Under the pieces are notes generated by a model, which saw only the letters and a list, made by a program, of their open reading frames with translations, was not told the origin of the DNA and made no database searches. A stretch of 40,440 bases of DNA from Terriglobia bacterium (GTDB lineage: Bacteria; Acidobacteriota; Terriglobia; UBA7540): contig JASHON010000076.1 of NCBI GenBank assembly GCA_030041095.1, positions 1-40,440 on the forward strand, read 5' to 3'. The translations under genes were made by a program, and so were the position numbers. Shown here piece after piece: positions 8,170-16,174 of this stretch; positions within the stretch are counted from its first letter, which is position 1; every line of letters starts with the position of its first letter.

Positions 8170-9195
8170 ATGAGCTTTCGATCTTTTTTCAGCATGTTTT
8201 CGTCGGACCTGGCCATCGACCTGGGGACGGCAAATTCACTGGTTTTTGCAAAAGGGAAAGGCATTGTGGTGAACGAGCCCTCGATCGTCGCCATTAATAA
8301 GCTGACTGGCGAAATTGAAGCGGTTGGGCGCGAAGCCAAGGAAATGCTCGGCCGTACGCCCGGAAACATTGTGGCCATTCGTCCCCTGAAAGACGGTGTC
8401 ATTGCCGACTTCAAAGTCACCGAGAAAATGTTGAATTATTTTATTCAGAAGGCGCACAACCGGAAAATGTTCGTGCACCCGAGAATCGTGATTGGCGTCC
8501 CCGCAGAAATCACCCAAGTGGAAAAACGCGCCGTTCAGGATTCCGCGATGCGCGCGAAGGCTAGCGAGGTGTACCTCGTCGAGCAGGCGATGATGGCCGC
8601 GATCGGTGCCGGGCTGCCCATTACCGAGCCCTCTGGAAGTATGATTGTTGATATCGGAGGCGGAACGACGGATATCGCCGTGATTTCGCTTTCCGGTATC
8701 GTGTACAGCCGGTCGGTGCGCGTGGCCGGAAATGAAATGGACGAATTCATCGTGGCCTATTTGAAGCGCAAATATAACCTGCTGATTGGGGAGCGAACGG
8801 CGGAGCAAATCAAGATCGAGCTGGGCTCCGCATATCCCCTTGAAAAGCCGCTGACCATGGAAATCAAGGGCCGCCACTTGCTGGAAGGCATTCCCAAAAC
8901 CGTCACCATCAACGACTCGGAGATCCGTGATGCGCTCTCCGAATGCGTCGCGACCATTCTGAACGCGATCCGCGTTGCCCTGGAGCGGACGCCGCCGGAG
9001 TTATCAGCCGATATTTCGGACCGCGGTATAGTGCTTACGGGCGGAGGGGCGCTCATCAAGAATCTTGACAAGCGCATCCGCGAAGAGACGGGTTTGCCCG
9101 TGTCAATTGCCGAGGACCCGCTGGCTTCCGTAGTTCTCGGCACAGGAAGGATGCTCACGGATTTCAATTTGCTGAAGCGGGTGGCCATCGAGTGA
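8170..9195 (+). CDS. mreB: Rod shape-determining protein MreB
   Basis: This 341-residue actin-like protein has the phosphate-1 loop DLGTANSLVF, phosphate-2 VDIGGGTTDIAV, and adenosine-site GIVLTGGGALIKNLD. The N-terminal FRSFFSMFSSDLAIDLG resembles the short membrane-binding segment of MreB proteins. MreB filaments guide elongasome cell-wall synthesis along the membrane. Length and motifs are canonical. It heads mreBCD. The ATG at 8170 follows AGGAG at 8153-8157, a slightly long spacing. Confidence 0.96.
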   Translation: MSFRSFFSMFSSDLAIDLGTANSLVFAKGKGIVVNEPSIVAINKLTGEIEAVGREAKEMLGRTPGNIVAIRPLKDGVIADFKVTEKMLNYFIQKAHNRKMFVHPRIVIGVPAEITQVEKRAVQDSAMRAKASEVYLVEQAMMAAIGAGLPITEPSGSMIVDIGGGTTDIAVISLSGIVYSRSVRVAGNEMDEFIVAYLKRKYNLLIGERTAEQIKIELGSAYPLEKPLTMEIKGRHLLEGIPKTVTINDSEIRDALSECVATILNAIRVALERTPPELSADISDRGIVLTGGGALIKNLDKRIREETGLPVSIAEDPLASVVLGTGRMLTDFNLLKRVAIE

Positions 9196-9213
9196 ACCAG
9201 TTACCTTAAGTCT

Positions 9214-10110
9214 ATGCTTGACGCTCATCCCGCAGGAATCCCGCGCCCTACACCACCCCGCACCCCGGAAGGGCCGGAGTTGATGCGGGCGTATATTGCC
9301 CGGCACGCGCCGTTCTTCCTGCTGGTTGTCATTCTGGCCACTCAGTTCCTTTTGCTCGCCTACCAGATTACCCAAAGGCACCACGCACGGCTGATCGAGG
9401 TTTGGGCGGTGGATGCGTTTGATCCCTTCGAGCGCTCGCTGCACGGGCTTGGAGACGTAGTTTCAGGCGCATGGGGATCGCTGGGCGAGCTTTCCAGCGC
9501 ACAGCGGGAAAATTCGCGCTTGAGGCAGGAATTGGCCGACGCGCGCGGCCAAATCCTCCAGCTTTCCGAAGCCGGCGTGGAGAACAAGGGCCTGCGATCG
9601 CTCCTTCACCTCGAGCGCCAGATTCCTTACCGGGCAGTCGCAGCCACCGTTATCGCGGCCAGCCCCGGCTCGAGTTCCTCCGTGTTTATCGATCGGGGAA
9701 AGACGGCAGGCATAACCGTAGATTTACCGGTGATGACCGCGGCCGGGATCGTGGGCAAAACGATTGCCGTCTTTCGGCACACGGCGCAGGTCCTCATCCT
9801 CACGGACGCGTCCAGCGGCGTAGGCGCGATGCTCGGAAAGAACGGGACGCAAGGAGTGGTGAAGGGACACGGACGTGGCCTTTGTTATCTCGATTACGTG
9901 ACGAATGACGAGCCAGTTTCAAAAGGAGACTTGGTGGTAACTTCCGGCTTGGATCAGATTTATCCGCGAGGGTTGCTGGTGGGCCGCGTGGTGAGCGTGG
10001 CGCGCGGCGAGATTTACCAGAAGATCCAGGTGAAGCCGGCTGCGCATCTTGATCGTCTGGAGAACGTGCTGGTGGTTTTTGGCTCGTCGCCGGCTCACAA
10101 AAACCCGTAG
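9214..10110 (+). CDS. mreC: Rod shape-determining protein MreC
   Basis: MreC is the bitopic scaffold of the elongasome that contacts MreB, MreD and PBP2. The protein has one N-terminal membrane helix (FFLLVVILATQFLLLAY), a coiled-coil stretch (about residues 85-130, ENSRLRQELADARGQILQL) and a beta-barrel domain with typical MreC segments such as GIVGKTIAVFRHTAQVLILT and DLVVTSGLDQIYPRGLLVG. The start is uncertain. The ATG at 9214 gives 298 residues with a Pro-rich head. The ATG at 9283 (residue 24, MRAYIARH) gives 275 residues and sits right before the membrane helix. Neither has a strong ribosome binding site. Confidence 0.92.
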   Translation: MLDAHPAGIPRPTPPRTPEGPELMRAYIARHAPFFLLVVILATQFLLLAYQITQRHHARLIEVWAVDAFDPFERSLHGLGDVVSGAWGSLGELSSAQRENSRLRQELADARGQILQLSEAGVENKGLRSLLHLERQIPYRAVAATVIAASPGSSSSVFIDRGKTAGITVDLPVMTAAGIVGKTIAVFRHTAQVLILTDASSGVGAMLGKNGTQGVVKGHGRGLCYLDYVTNDEPVSKGDLVVTSGLDQIYPRGLLVGRVVSVARGEIYQKIQVKPAAHLDRLENVLVVFGSSPAHKNP

Positions 10111-10145
10111 TATCGCAACACTAACCTGCCTTGTCCTTGCTGTTC

Positions 10146-10658
10146 ATGCCTAAAACTGCGGACCGGATTCCTGCTTCCTCTCGAATACATCCCGCGGCTT
10201 TTTGGATTAGCCTCTTTGCCGGACTTCTGCTCCAGGTTACGCTGCCGATCGAGATTCCGCTCGCCCGCCTGTTTGACTTCCCTTTGGTCCTGACGCTTTA
10301 CTACGCGATGGTGCGGCGGGATAAGATCTTCGGAACGTTGTTGGGGACCGGCCTTGGACTCGCTCAGGATGCCCTCGCGCGTGGCCTGATCGGCATGTTT
10401 GGCATCGTCGACGGGCTGGTTGGTTATCTCGCGGCGGCGGCAAGCATGAAGTTTGAGTTGGACCAGATGGGCGCACGATACGTTGTTACGGGGGTGCTGG
10501 TGTCGTTACACGCGCCCGTTCTGATCCTGGTGCAACACCTGTTGTTTGAATCTCCCCCGCGCTTTGTTCTTCTCGATTGGGTGAGCGGCGTTATAGTGAA
10601 CGTCGCTCTTGCGCTGATCTGCTACCCGGTTCTCGACCGCTTTCGGCGCGCAGCGTAA
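10146..10658 (+). CDS. mreD: Rod shape-determining protein MreD
   Basis: A 170-residue hydrophobic protein with about five to six membrane helices (for example AAFWISLFAGLLLQVTLPI and FDFPLVLTLYYAMV). The segment GTLLGTGLGLAQDALARGLIGMFGI matches the most conserved stretch of MreD (GxxxGLxxDxxxxxxLG). It is an integral membrane partner of MreC. The ATG at 10146 is preferred to an in-frame TTG at 10131, though neither has a clear ribosome binding site. The cluster stops here: mrdA (PBP2) and rodA, which often follow mreD, are absent and repeat-rich DNA takes their place. Confidence 0.88.
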   Translation: MPKTADRIPASSRIHPAAFWISLFAGLLLQVTLPIEIPLARLFDFPLVLTLYYAMVRRDKIFGTLLGTGLGLAQDALARGLIGMFGIVDGLVGYLAAAASMKFELDQMGARYVVTGVLVSLHAPVLILVQHLLFESPPRFVLLDWVSGVIVNVALALICYPVLDRFRRAA

Positions 10659-10660
10659 GC

Positions 10661-10803
10661 GAGTAAGAGTTTGGAGTTAGCGGCTGGGGATTAGGGATTG
10701 GTCGTTGGGTGTGGCGAACGAGTCTCTCGTCCAACCCTGCGCGGGCCACAAAAGATGAAGCTGTGGCAAACCGGACCCCAGTCCCCATCCCCCAACGCCT
10801 GGA
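10661..10803. repeat. Two facing 7-nt-period tracts around a palindrome, mreD-mutM spacer
   Basis: The left tract (10661-10709) runs GAGTAAG, AGTTTGG, AGTTAGC, GGCTGGG, GATTAGG, GATTGGT, CGTTGGG. The right tract (10775-10803) runs ACCCCAG, TCCCCAT, CCCCCAA, CGCCTGG. The left is G-rich and the right C-rich, so they form an imperfect long inverted repeat. The whole spacer is repeat DNA with no coding sequence. Confidence 0.55.
10711..10749. repeat. REP-like palindrome inside the mreD-mutM spacer
   Basis: An outer arm pair GTGGC (10711-10715) and GCCAC (10745-10749) encloses an inner hairpin ACGAG-TCT-CTCGT (10718-10730). Bracketed by two inverted 7-nt-period tracts, it looks like a small dispersed palindromic element, not a terminator, since no T-run follows. 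Confidence 0.45.
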
Positions 10804-10817
10804 CGCTGTACTGAGCC

Positions 10818-11687
10818 ATGCCCGAGCTTCCCGAAGTTGAAACAGTTCTGCGCGGTCTTCGCGGGTGCGTGGTGAATTGCAGGATCACGGCCGTCGAAAT
10901 CCTCCATCCTGCAATTATCGCCGGGCCATGCCAGCGATTCCGCGAGGGCATTCAGGGCCGCGAGATTGCCGGGCTCGAGCGGCGCGGCAAAGCCTTAGCC
11001 CTCCGCCTGCGAGCGTCCGACGGTGACGAGGCGGGATATCTCTTGCTGCGCCTGGGAATGACCGGCCAAGTGGTGATTGCGAACCACGACGTTGCGCTCG
11101 CGCCTCACACCCACGTCCGTCTGATGTTGAACGGCGGTCCGAAAGAGATCAGATACCGCGACGTACGCCGGTTTGGGAGTTTGCGCTATTGCACTCGCCA
11201 GGAAATGGAACAAGTCTTTGGAGCGTTGGGTCCGGATGCTCTCGAAATGACGGAGCGAGAATTCCGGGGGCGCTTGAATGGCAGGAAGGGAGCCATCAAA
11301 GGCTGGTTGCTGAACCAAAAATATATTGCAGGGCTCGGCAACATTTACGCGGATGAGGCACTTTTCGAAGCGCGCATCCATCCCTCAACCCCTGCAGATC
11401 GTGTGAGCTCCGCCCAAACGAAAAAGCTTTTCGAGGCCGTCCGTCATGTACTTCAGAAAGCCGTCGCACTTCAGGGAACCAGTTTTCGGGATTACGTCGA
11501 TATCGACGGACGGCCTGGGAATTACCTGCCTCGCCTCAAAGCTTACCAGAGAGACGGTGAGCCTTGTCCACGCTGTGGCGCCCTTATCCGGCGGATGATC
11601 ATTGGTGGGCGCAGCAGCCATTTCTGTCCCCGCTGCCAACGCCGGCCCACCCGCTACAAGACCTTGGGCGGTCATTCGGTTCCGTAA
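10818..11687 (+). CDS. mutM: Formamidopyrimidine-DNA glycosylase (Fpg/MutM)
   Basis: This 289-residue repair enzyme begins MPELPEVETVL, with the catalytic Pro2 (Schiff base) and Glu3. Lys58 in RRGKAL is the conserved lysine. The helix-two-turn-helix carries NQKYIAGLGNIYADE. The C-terminal zinc finger has Cys250, Cys253, Cys270 and Cys273, with the conserved Arg in IIGGRSSHFC. It excises 8-oxoguanine and formamidopyrimidines and nicks the strand by beta,delta-elimination. All key residues are present. Its 3' end overlaps the end of the convergent ABC permease gene by 16 bases. It is next to mreD but separated from it by repeat DNA. Confidence 0.95.
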   Translation: MPELPEVETVLRGLRGCVVNCRITAVEILHPAIIAGPCQRFREGIQGREIAGLERRGKALALRLRASDGDEAGYLLLRLGMTGQVVIANHDVALAPHTHVRLMLNGGPKEIRYRDVRRFGSLRYCTRQEMEQVFGALGPDALEMTEREFRGRLNGRKGAIKGWLLNQKYIAGLGNIYADEALFEARIHPSTPADRVSSAQTKKLFEAVRHVLQKAVALQGTSFRDYVDIDGRPGNYLPRLKAYQRDGEPCPRCGALIRRMIIGGRSSHFCPRCQRRPTRYKTLGGHSVP

Positions 11688-12532
11688 TCAATCTCCATGT
11701 CACGAACTCGCCAACTGGCGAGCGCCAGCAAGGAACAAGTGAGCGTTGCGAGCGCCACGAGCGAGAGCGAGGCTGATGCGGGCGGGACTTTCAAAGAGAG
11801 GAGAGCGAGGAAGCTATTGTGGCGCGAAGCGATCTCAGCCGGCTGAATGGGGCACAAGGACTTCAAATAATAAATCACGCTGAGCCTTCGAAGAGTAGGC
11901 GGCAGGAGACTACTGATCATTTCCCAGCCCAGAAAGCAGGCTGCGGGAATGAGGCCGTTGCGGAAAACAACACCGATCGTCAGAAACACCCCGCCGTATG
12001 CCATGCATGCCGCGAGAGTGACGCCGAGATCGGCAGCAAGCGTGGCGAGGCCGTGCGCGTTAAAAAACGATTGACGGAACGCGGTGGAATTCAGGTGCGC
12101 GTCAAGCACCACAGCCTGAAGAATGACGCTGGCGCAAAAGATCACCACAGACGATAAAACACCCGCCAGATATTTCGCCATAAGGAGAACCTCCCGGCGA
12201 ATAGGCGACAGGAAGTAATAATGCAGGCTCTTTTGCAGCATCTCGCCACGGAAGAGGTTCATGAAGATGCCGGCACAACCAAAAAAGACGACGAGCCGGA
12301 GGAAGAAAAATTGGAGTACGCTCGCAAAAAGCTGCGCGTCGTCGCCGGCGTCTGCGCCTTGGGCGTGGGCCGCGAGATAAGCGGAGCGCAGGCCGAAAAT
12401 CACCACTGGGGCAAGAGCGAGCAGGTAAATCCATAAGCCCCTGCGCGGCAAGAAGCTCTTCTTCCACTCCAGCCTCATTACGGCCAGCGTCTGCGCACGC
12501 CAGAGCGTCCACTGACTTTGGGCAGCGGTCAC
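11672..12532 (-). CDS. ABC-2 type transporter permease (distal pair)
   Basis: A 286-residue integral membrane protein with about six predicted helices, for example LWIYLLALAPVVIFGL, FFFLRLVVFFGCAGIFMNLF and YLAGVLSSVVIFCASVILQA. The cytosolic segment LHYYFLSPIRREVLLMAKYL is the substrate-independent motif seen in ABC-2 export permeases. It starts with GTG at 12532, which shares GTGA with the stop codon of its ATPase gene, so translation is coupled. It is the last gene of the minus-strand transporter run. Its stop lies inside the 3' end of mutM. The exported substrate is unknown. Confidence 0.82.
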   Translation of the reverse strand: MTAAQSQWTLWRAQTLAVMRLEWKKSFLPRRGLWIYLLALAPVVIFGLRSAYLAAHAQGADAGDDAQLFASVLQFFFLRLVVFFGCAGIFMNLFRGEMLQKSLHYYFLSPIRREVLLMAKYLAGVLSSVVIFCASVILQAVVLDAHLNSTAFRQSFFNAHGLATLAADLGVTLAACMAYGGVFLTIGVVFRNGLIPAACFLGWEMISSLLPPTLRRLSVIYYLKSLCPIQPAEIASRHNSFLALLSLKVPPASASLSLVALATLTCSLLALASWRVRDMEIDYGTE

Positions 12533-13503
12533 GACGAAGAATCCTCCGCGGCAATCAAATAGTCGTAAACCGAAAGCACATCATCATCGGCAGGCGCGAC
12601 GGACTCGATCGCAATGTCTTCAAGAGCGAGCCGGTTGAGCGCCAGATAGAAGCGGTCAGCATCTCGAGTCTTCACCAGAATGCTGCCACCGTCCGGATGA
12701 AGCCTCGCCTCGACCACTTCTCCCGAATCAAAAAGCTGCGACGCCAACGCACGCGGCCGGTCGCAATGAATCAAGATTTGCAAAGGCTGTTCGCGAATCT
12801 CCGTGCGAACGTCGTGGATTGCGCCTTCGGCGACTACGGTGCCTTGGCTGAGAAGAATGACGTTATCGGCGACGAGATCGACCTCATGCAATACCTGGGT
12901 TGAAATCATCACAAATCGCCCTTGCTGAGCGAACGTTTGAAATTGGGCCAAGGTTTCCGCGCGCGCGAGGGGGTCGAGGCCGTTCAGCGGCTCGTCAAGC
13001 ACGAGAACTTCAGGATCGTGAGCAATGGCCTGAGCGAGCTTGATTCGCTGCCGCATTCCCTTGCTGTAAGCCGCAATCTTGCGGTCAGCCGCATCAGCGA
13101 GCCCAGCTCGCTCGATGGATTTCCGAGCCAGATTGCCGGCCTCGAGGATGGAAAGACCCGTGAGGGCCAGGTAGTTCGCGACGAACTCGTATCCGGTCAG
13201 GCCTTTCGGAAATGAATCAAACTGCGTGCAATAGCCTACTCGACGGAAGAACTCCTCCGGTCTACGAGGCGATAGGCCCAACACGCTGAGTCGCCCGCGC
13301 GTGGGCAGGATCAGGCCTGTGAGCAGGTTCATGAGAGTCGTCTTTCCTGAACCGTTTGGGCCAACCAGGCTGGTGATGCCCGGCGGAATCGTAAGATTCA
13401 CATGGCTCACCCCCAAAACTTCGCCGTAATACTTCGATACATCTTCGAAAACGATGGCCGGACGCTTGGACTCGACCGGGTTGGCAGGACTCGCATCCGT
13501 CAT
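12529..13503 (-). CDS. ABC transporter ATP-binding protein (distal pair)
   Basis: A 324-residue ATPase with Walker A GPNGSGKTT, Q-loop in RVGYCTQFD, an ABC signature that departs from LSGGQ (AYSKGMRQRIKLAQAI, common in ABC-2 exporters), Walker B VLVLDEPLNGLDP and a switch His region ISTQVLHEVDLV. The C-terminal ~100 residues form an accessory domain. It pairs with the permease downstream. The ATG at 13503 overlaps the preceding permease stop as ATGA. An upstream in-frame start at 13551 would overlap that gene by 52 bases and is less likely. Confidence 0.88.
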   Translation of the reverse strand: MTDASPANPVESKRPAIVFEDVSKYYGEVLGVSHVNLTIPPGITSLVGPNGSGKTTLMNLLTGLILPTRGRLSVLGLSPRRPEEFFRRVGYCTQFDSFPKGLTGYEFVANYLALTGLSILEAGNLARKSIERAGLADAADRKIAAYSKGMRQRIKLAQAIAHDPEVLVLDEPLNGLDPLARAETLAQFQTFAQQGRFVMISTQVLHEVDLVADNVILLSQGTVVAEGAIHDVRTEIREQPLQILIHCDRPRALASQLFDSGEVVEARLHPDGGSILVKTRDADRFYLALNRLALEDIAIESVAPADDDVLSVYDYLIAAEDSSS

Positions 13504-14363
13504 TGCGCCACCTCGCGCGCCCGAATCTTGCGGATGATCAGCGCCAAGCATAGCATCGAGAGCAAGGCCAATTCAGCCCATGCAGCCCCTGCGGATACGG
13601 CGTGCGCAGACGGCCTCCGAAAGAGAGCGCTCTGCACAATGCGCATCAGATGGTCCAAGGCGAGGAAATCGCCGGCATGCGTCCTGAGCGACGCATTCAC
13701 GGCTTGGCCAAATCCGCTACCGAGGATAAACAAAAGAAGCAACGCTCCTCCGGCAACCAACTTTCGCCTGAACCATGCTGAAAACGCCAACGCCGGCAGC
13801 GAGAGCATCAGAATGGCATAGAAGGATCCAAAGAAAAGCCCTGCCAGCATCCACAAATTCGCCAGGAGCCAAGCGCTACCGGCAAGATCCGACTGAATCG
13901 CAAAAAGCCCCAAGCCGGGTAACCAGGTGATGCCGGAAAGGAGGGCGAGAAGTACCAACCACTTGCCCAGCAGGTATTCGGCGCGCGAAAACGGCCTCGA
14001 AAGATAGAGCACGATTCCCTGGTCCGTCAGATCGGGAGAAAGCAGGCCTGGGCCCGCGAGCGCAGTCAGGATAAGCGCCAAGCCCGTTTCCACCTGCAGG
14101 AAAACATAAAAAAACGTTGAGCCAACAAGCGTCGCCTGATTCGCTCCCAACACTCCGAGCACGGAGAGAACCAGTTTATTGTGGCATGCATAGATGTAAA
14201 CGGCGCATCCGATCGAGTAAAGGAAACAGGCGGCCACAAAAGCCACCAGCAGCCGCGACCGAACCAGGCGGCGGCCGGCATAACGCGCGACCACCAGAAA
14301 GCGCCTCCATTCCGGAGTTGTTTTCCCGGAATAACCGCGATAGCTCTTTCTATAGACGGCCAT
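13500..14363 (-). CDS. ABC-2 type transporter permease (proximal pair)
   Basis: A 287-residue membrane protein with about six helices. The segment [20 protein letters not shown] is the typical ABC-2 permease loop, comparable with SPIRREVLLMAKY in the distal permease. It begins at ATG 14363, 14 bases inside the end of its ATPase gene, and ends in an ATGA overlap with the next ATPase gene. The two permeases differ in sequence, so the four genes could form either two homodimeric exporters or one heterodimeric exporter. Confidence 0.82.
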   Translation of the reverse strand: MAVYRKSYRGYSGKTTPEWRRFLVVARYAGRRLVRSRLLVAFVAACFLYSIGCAVYIYACHNKLVLSVLGVLGANQATLVGSTFFYVFLQVETGLALILTALAGPGLLSPDLTDQGIVLYLSRPFSRAEYLLGKWLVLLALLSGITWLPGLGLFAIQSDLAGSAWLLANLWMLAGLFFGSFYAILMLSLPALAFSAWFRRKLVAGGALLLLFILGSGFGQAVNASLRTHAGDFLALDHLMRIVQSALFRRPSAHAVSAGAAWAELALLSMLCLALIIRKIRAREVAQ

Positions 14364-15279
14364 CGGAACCCTCCATGGCCTTCAAGAAAATGTCCTGGAG
14401 CGAATCACGCCGGAAGTTCAGCCGGCGAATTCGAACGTTTTTTTCAGCGGCCAGCCTGAACAGCGAGCGGATTTCAAAGCCCTCCGAGAGAACCATCCTC
14501 ATTCGCCCCGGTCCGCTCACTGCGCACTCGCATCCTAGCTTTTCCGCTGCGTCGGCAAAGCCGCCATCGCCTCCGTAAGTCTCCAGCTCGAGGAATCGGC
14601 GGTTGGCTTTCCGTTCTTCTGCCAGATTCGAGTGATGAACAATGCAGCCGTCTTTCAGGATCAGCGCCTCATCGCAGGTTTCTTCCACATCCCGCAGCAG
14701 GTGGGAGCACAGAATGATGTTCAGGCCTTGGCTATCGCGCATTCCACGGATCAGGCGAATCATGCGCTCCCTCGCAGGCGGGTCAAGGCCATTCGTGGGC
14801 TCGTCCAGAATCAGCAGCCTGGGCCCATGTGCGATGGCCTGCGCCAGCTTCACAAGCTGCTTCATGCCCAATGAATAGGTTGAAAGCGCGCGATAGCGGG
14901 CTTCGCCCAAACCTACGAAATAGAGCGATTCGTGCGCGCGTTCGAGCGCCGCATCGGGCGGCAGGCCGGAAAGCTCTGCCATCATTCGAACGAAACTCAC
15001 GGCCGTCATTTCCGCAATGAACGATTCGTGTTCCGGCATATAGCCCACAAGGCTGCGGATCCGGCGAGGTTCGGCGCGGGTGGAAAAGCCGAAAACGCGC
15101 GCCGCGCCCGCAGCCGGCTGATAGAAGCCGAGCAGGGTGTTGATGAGAGTCGATTTGCCCGCTCCGTTCGGACCCAACAACCCGGTGGCACGCGCCGAAT
15201 ATGAGCCATTGAGGTCACTGAGAATCGTTTTCGGCCCGAAACGCACCGACAATTGGCTGAGCTCGAAGACCGGCGTCAT
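14350..15279 (-). CDS. ABC transporter ATP-binding protein (proximal pair)
   Basis: A 309-residue ATPase with Walker [11 protein letters not shown]-loop [11 protein letters not shown], signature [16 protein letters not shown], Walker [15 protein letters not shown] and switch-region [12 protein letters not shown]. The ~85 C-terminal residues form a small domain ([19 protein letters not shown] and following). It heads the ABC part of the run, 40 bases after the EamA gene. Family members energise export of antibiotics, lipids or peptides. No substrate or sensor gene is adjacent. Confidence 0.9.
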   Translation of the reverse strand: MTPVFELSQLSVRFGPKTILSDLNGSYSARATGLLGPNGAGKSTLINTLLGFYQPAAGAARVFGFSTRAEPRRIRSLVGYMPEHESFIAEMTAVSFVRMMAELSGLPPDAALERAHESLYFVGLGEARYRALSTYSLGMKQLVKLAQAIAHGPRLLILDEPTNGLDPPARERMIRLIRGMRDSQGLNIILCSHLLRDVEETCDEALILKDGCIVHHSNLAEERKANRRFLELETYGGDGGFADAAEKLGCECAVSGPGRMRMVLSEGFEIRSLFRLAAEKNVRIRRLNFRRDSLQDIFLKAMEGSDGRL

Positions 15280-15319
15280 TGAAGTGATTAACGAAGTTTC
15301 CGCGCCGTTGGTTCCTCAA

Positions 15320-16174
15320 TTACAGCTTGCTTCCACCCAACTGCTCTGAAACCACCATTCCCACAAGCACGAGCGCGCAACCCAGGAGCACTCGCCCGCC
15401 CGGCCGTTCGCCCGCCAGCCAATATGAGATCAAGGCGGCAAAAACCGGCTCCAAGGTGAGGATCAGCGCCGTATGCGATGCCGAAATGTACCGCTGCGCC
15501 CAGTTTTGGACAGCAAAGGCAAAAGCTGTCGCGAGAATCGCCGTGACGGCAATGGCCGCTATTAACCCTCGCGTAAGCTGGAAGTGATATTGCGGATCGA
15601 ACGGCAGCGTCACGTAAGCGAAGATGCCCACGGCAAGAATCTGGGCTGGGGCAAGCTGGACGAACGAATATCTTTGCGCGAATAGGCCCACCCATATGAT
15701 ATAAAGCGCGAACGCCACTGCGCCGAACAAAGTGAGCAGGTCGCCACGATTGATGGACGCCGAACCGGAGGGTTCGATCAGGAAATAGAGGCCGGCAAGT
15801 CCCAGTAGTGCTCCCGTCGCGCTCGCCGCGTGCAGTCGCTGGCCCATGAGCGCGGAGACGAGCGGGACCAGAATCACGCTGAAGCCCGTAATGAACGCGC
15901 ACTTTGCGGGCGTTGTGGACTCCAGACCCCACGTCTGAAAAAGATAGCCCAGAAAAAGCAGAACGCCCAGCCACGCTGCGGGCAGAAGAACGCGCGGCTT
16001 TAAGTCCTTCCATCCCAAGACCAGAAAAAGCGCTACACCGGCTAGCGTGAAGCGGCCTGCCAGAAAAACGAGGGGAGAAGCATCGGCCAATGCGTCCTTC
16101 ACGACCACAAACGTCGCGCCCCAGATGAAGGCGACGATCACAAGGAGGATTTCCGCTTTGTAGGGCCGGCCCAT
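15320..16174 (-). CDS. EamA-type drug/metabolite transporter (DMT superfamily)
   Basis: A 284-residue membrane protein with about ten helices in two homologous EamA halves. The first half opens with LLVIVAFIWGATFVVVKDAL and the second with GDLLTLFGAVAFALYIIWVG. The closing helix pair holds HTALILTLEPVFAALISYWL, a hallmark stretch of the family. Members export amino acids or other metabolites, and the substrate cannot be predicted. Its ATG directly follows the TAG stop of the MFS gene with no gap, so they are co-translated. Confidence 0.88.
   Translation of the reverse strand: MGRPYKAEILLVIVAFIWGATFVVVKDALADASPLVFLAGRFTLAGVALFLVLGWKDLKPRVLLPAAWLGVLLFLGYLFQTWGLESTTPAKCAFITGFSVILVPLVSALMGQRLHAASATGALLGLAGLYFLIEPSGSASINRGDLLTLFGAVAFALYIIWVGLFAQRYSFVQLAPAQILAVGIFAYVTLPFDPQYHFQLTRGLIAAIAVTAILATAFAFAVQNWAQRYISASHTALILTLEPVFAALISYWLAGERPGGRVLLGCALVLVGMVVSEQLGGSKL

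Noticed and set aside
10591-10788. Minus-strand open frame between mreD and mutM
   Set aside because: It is the translation of the 7-nt-period repeat (Asn-Pro-rich) and has no independent support.
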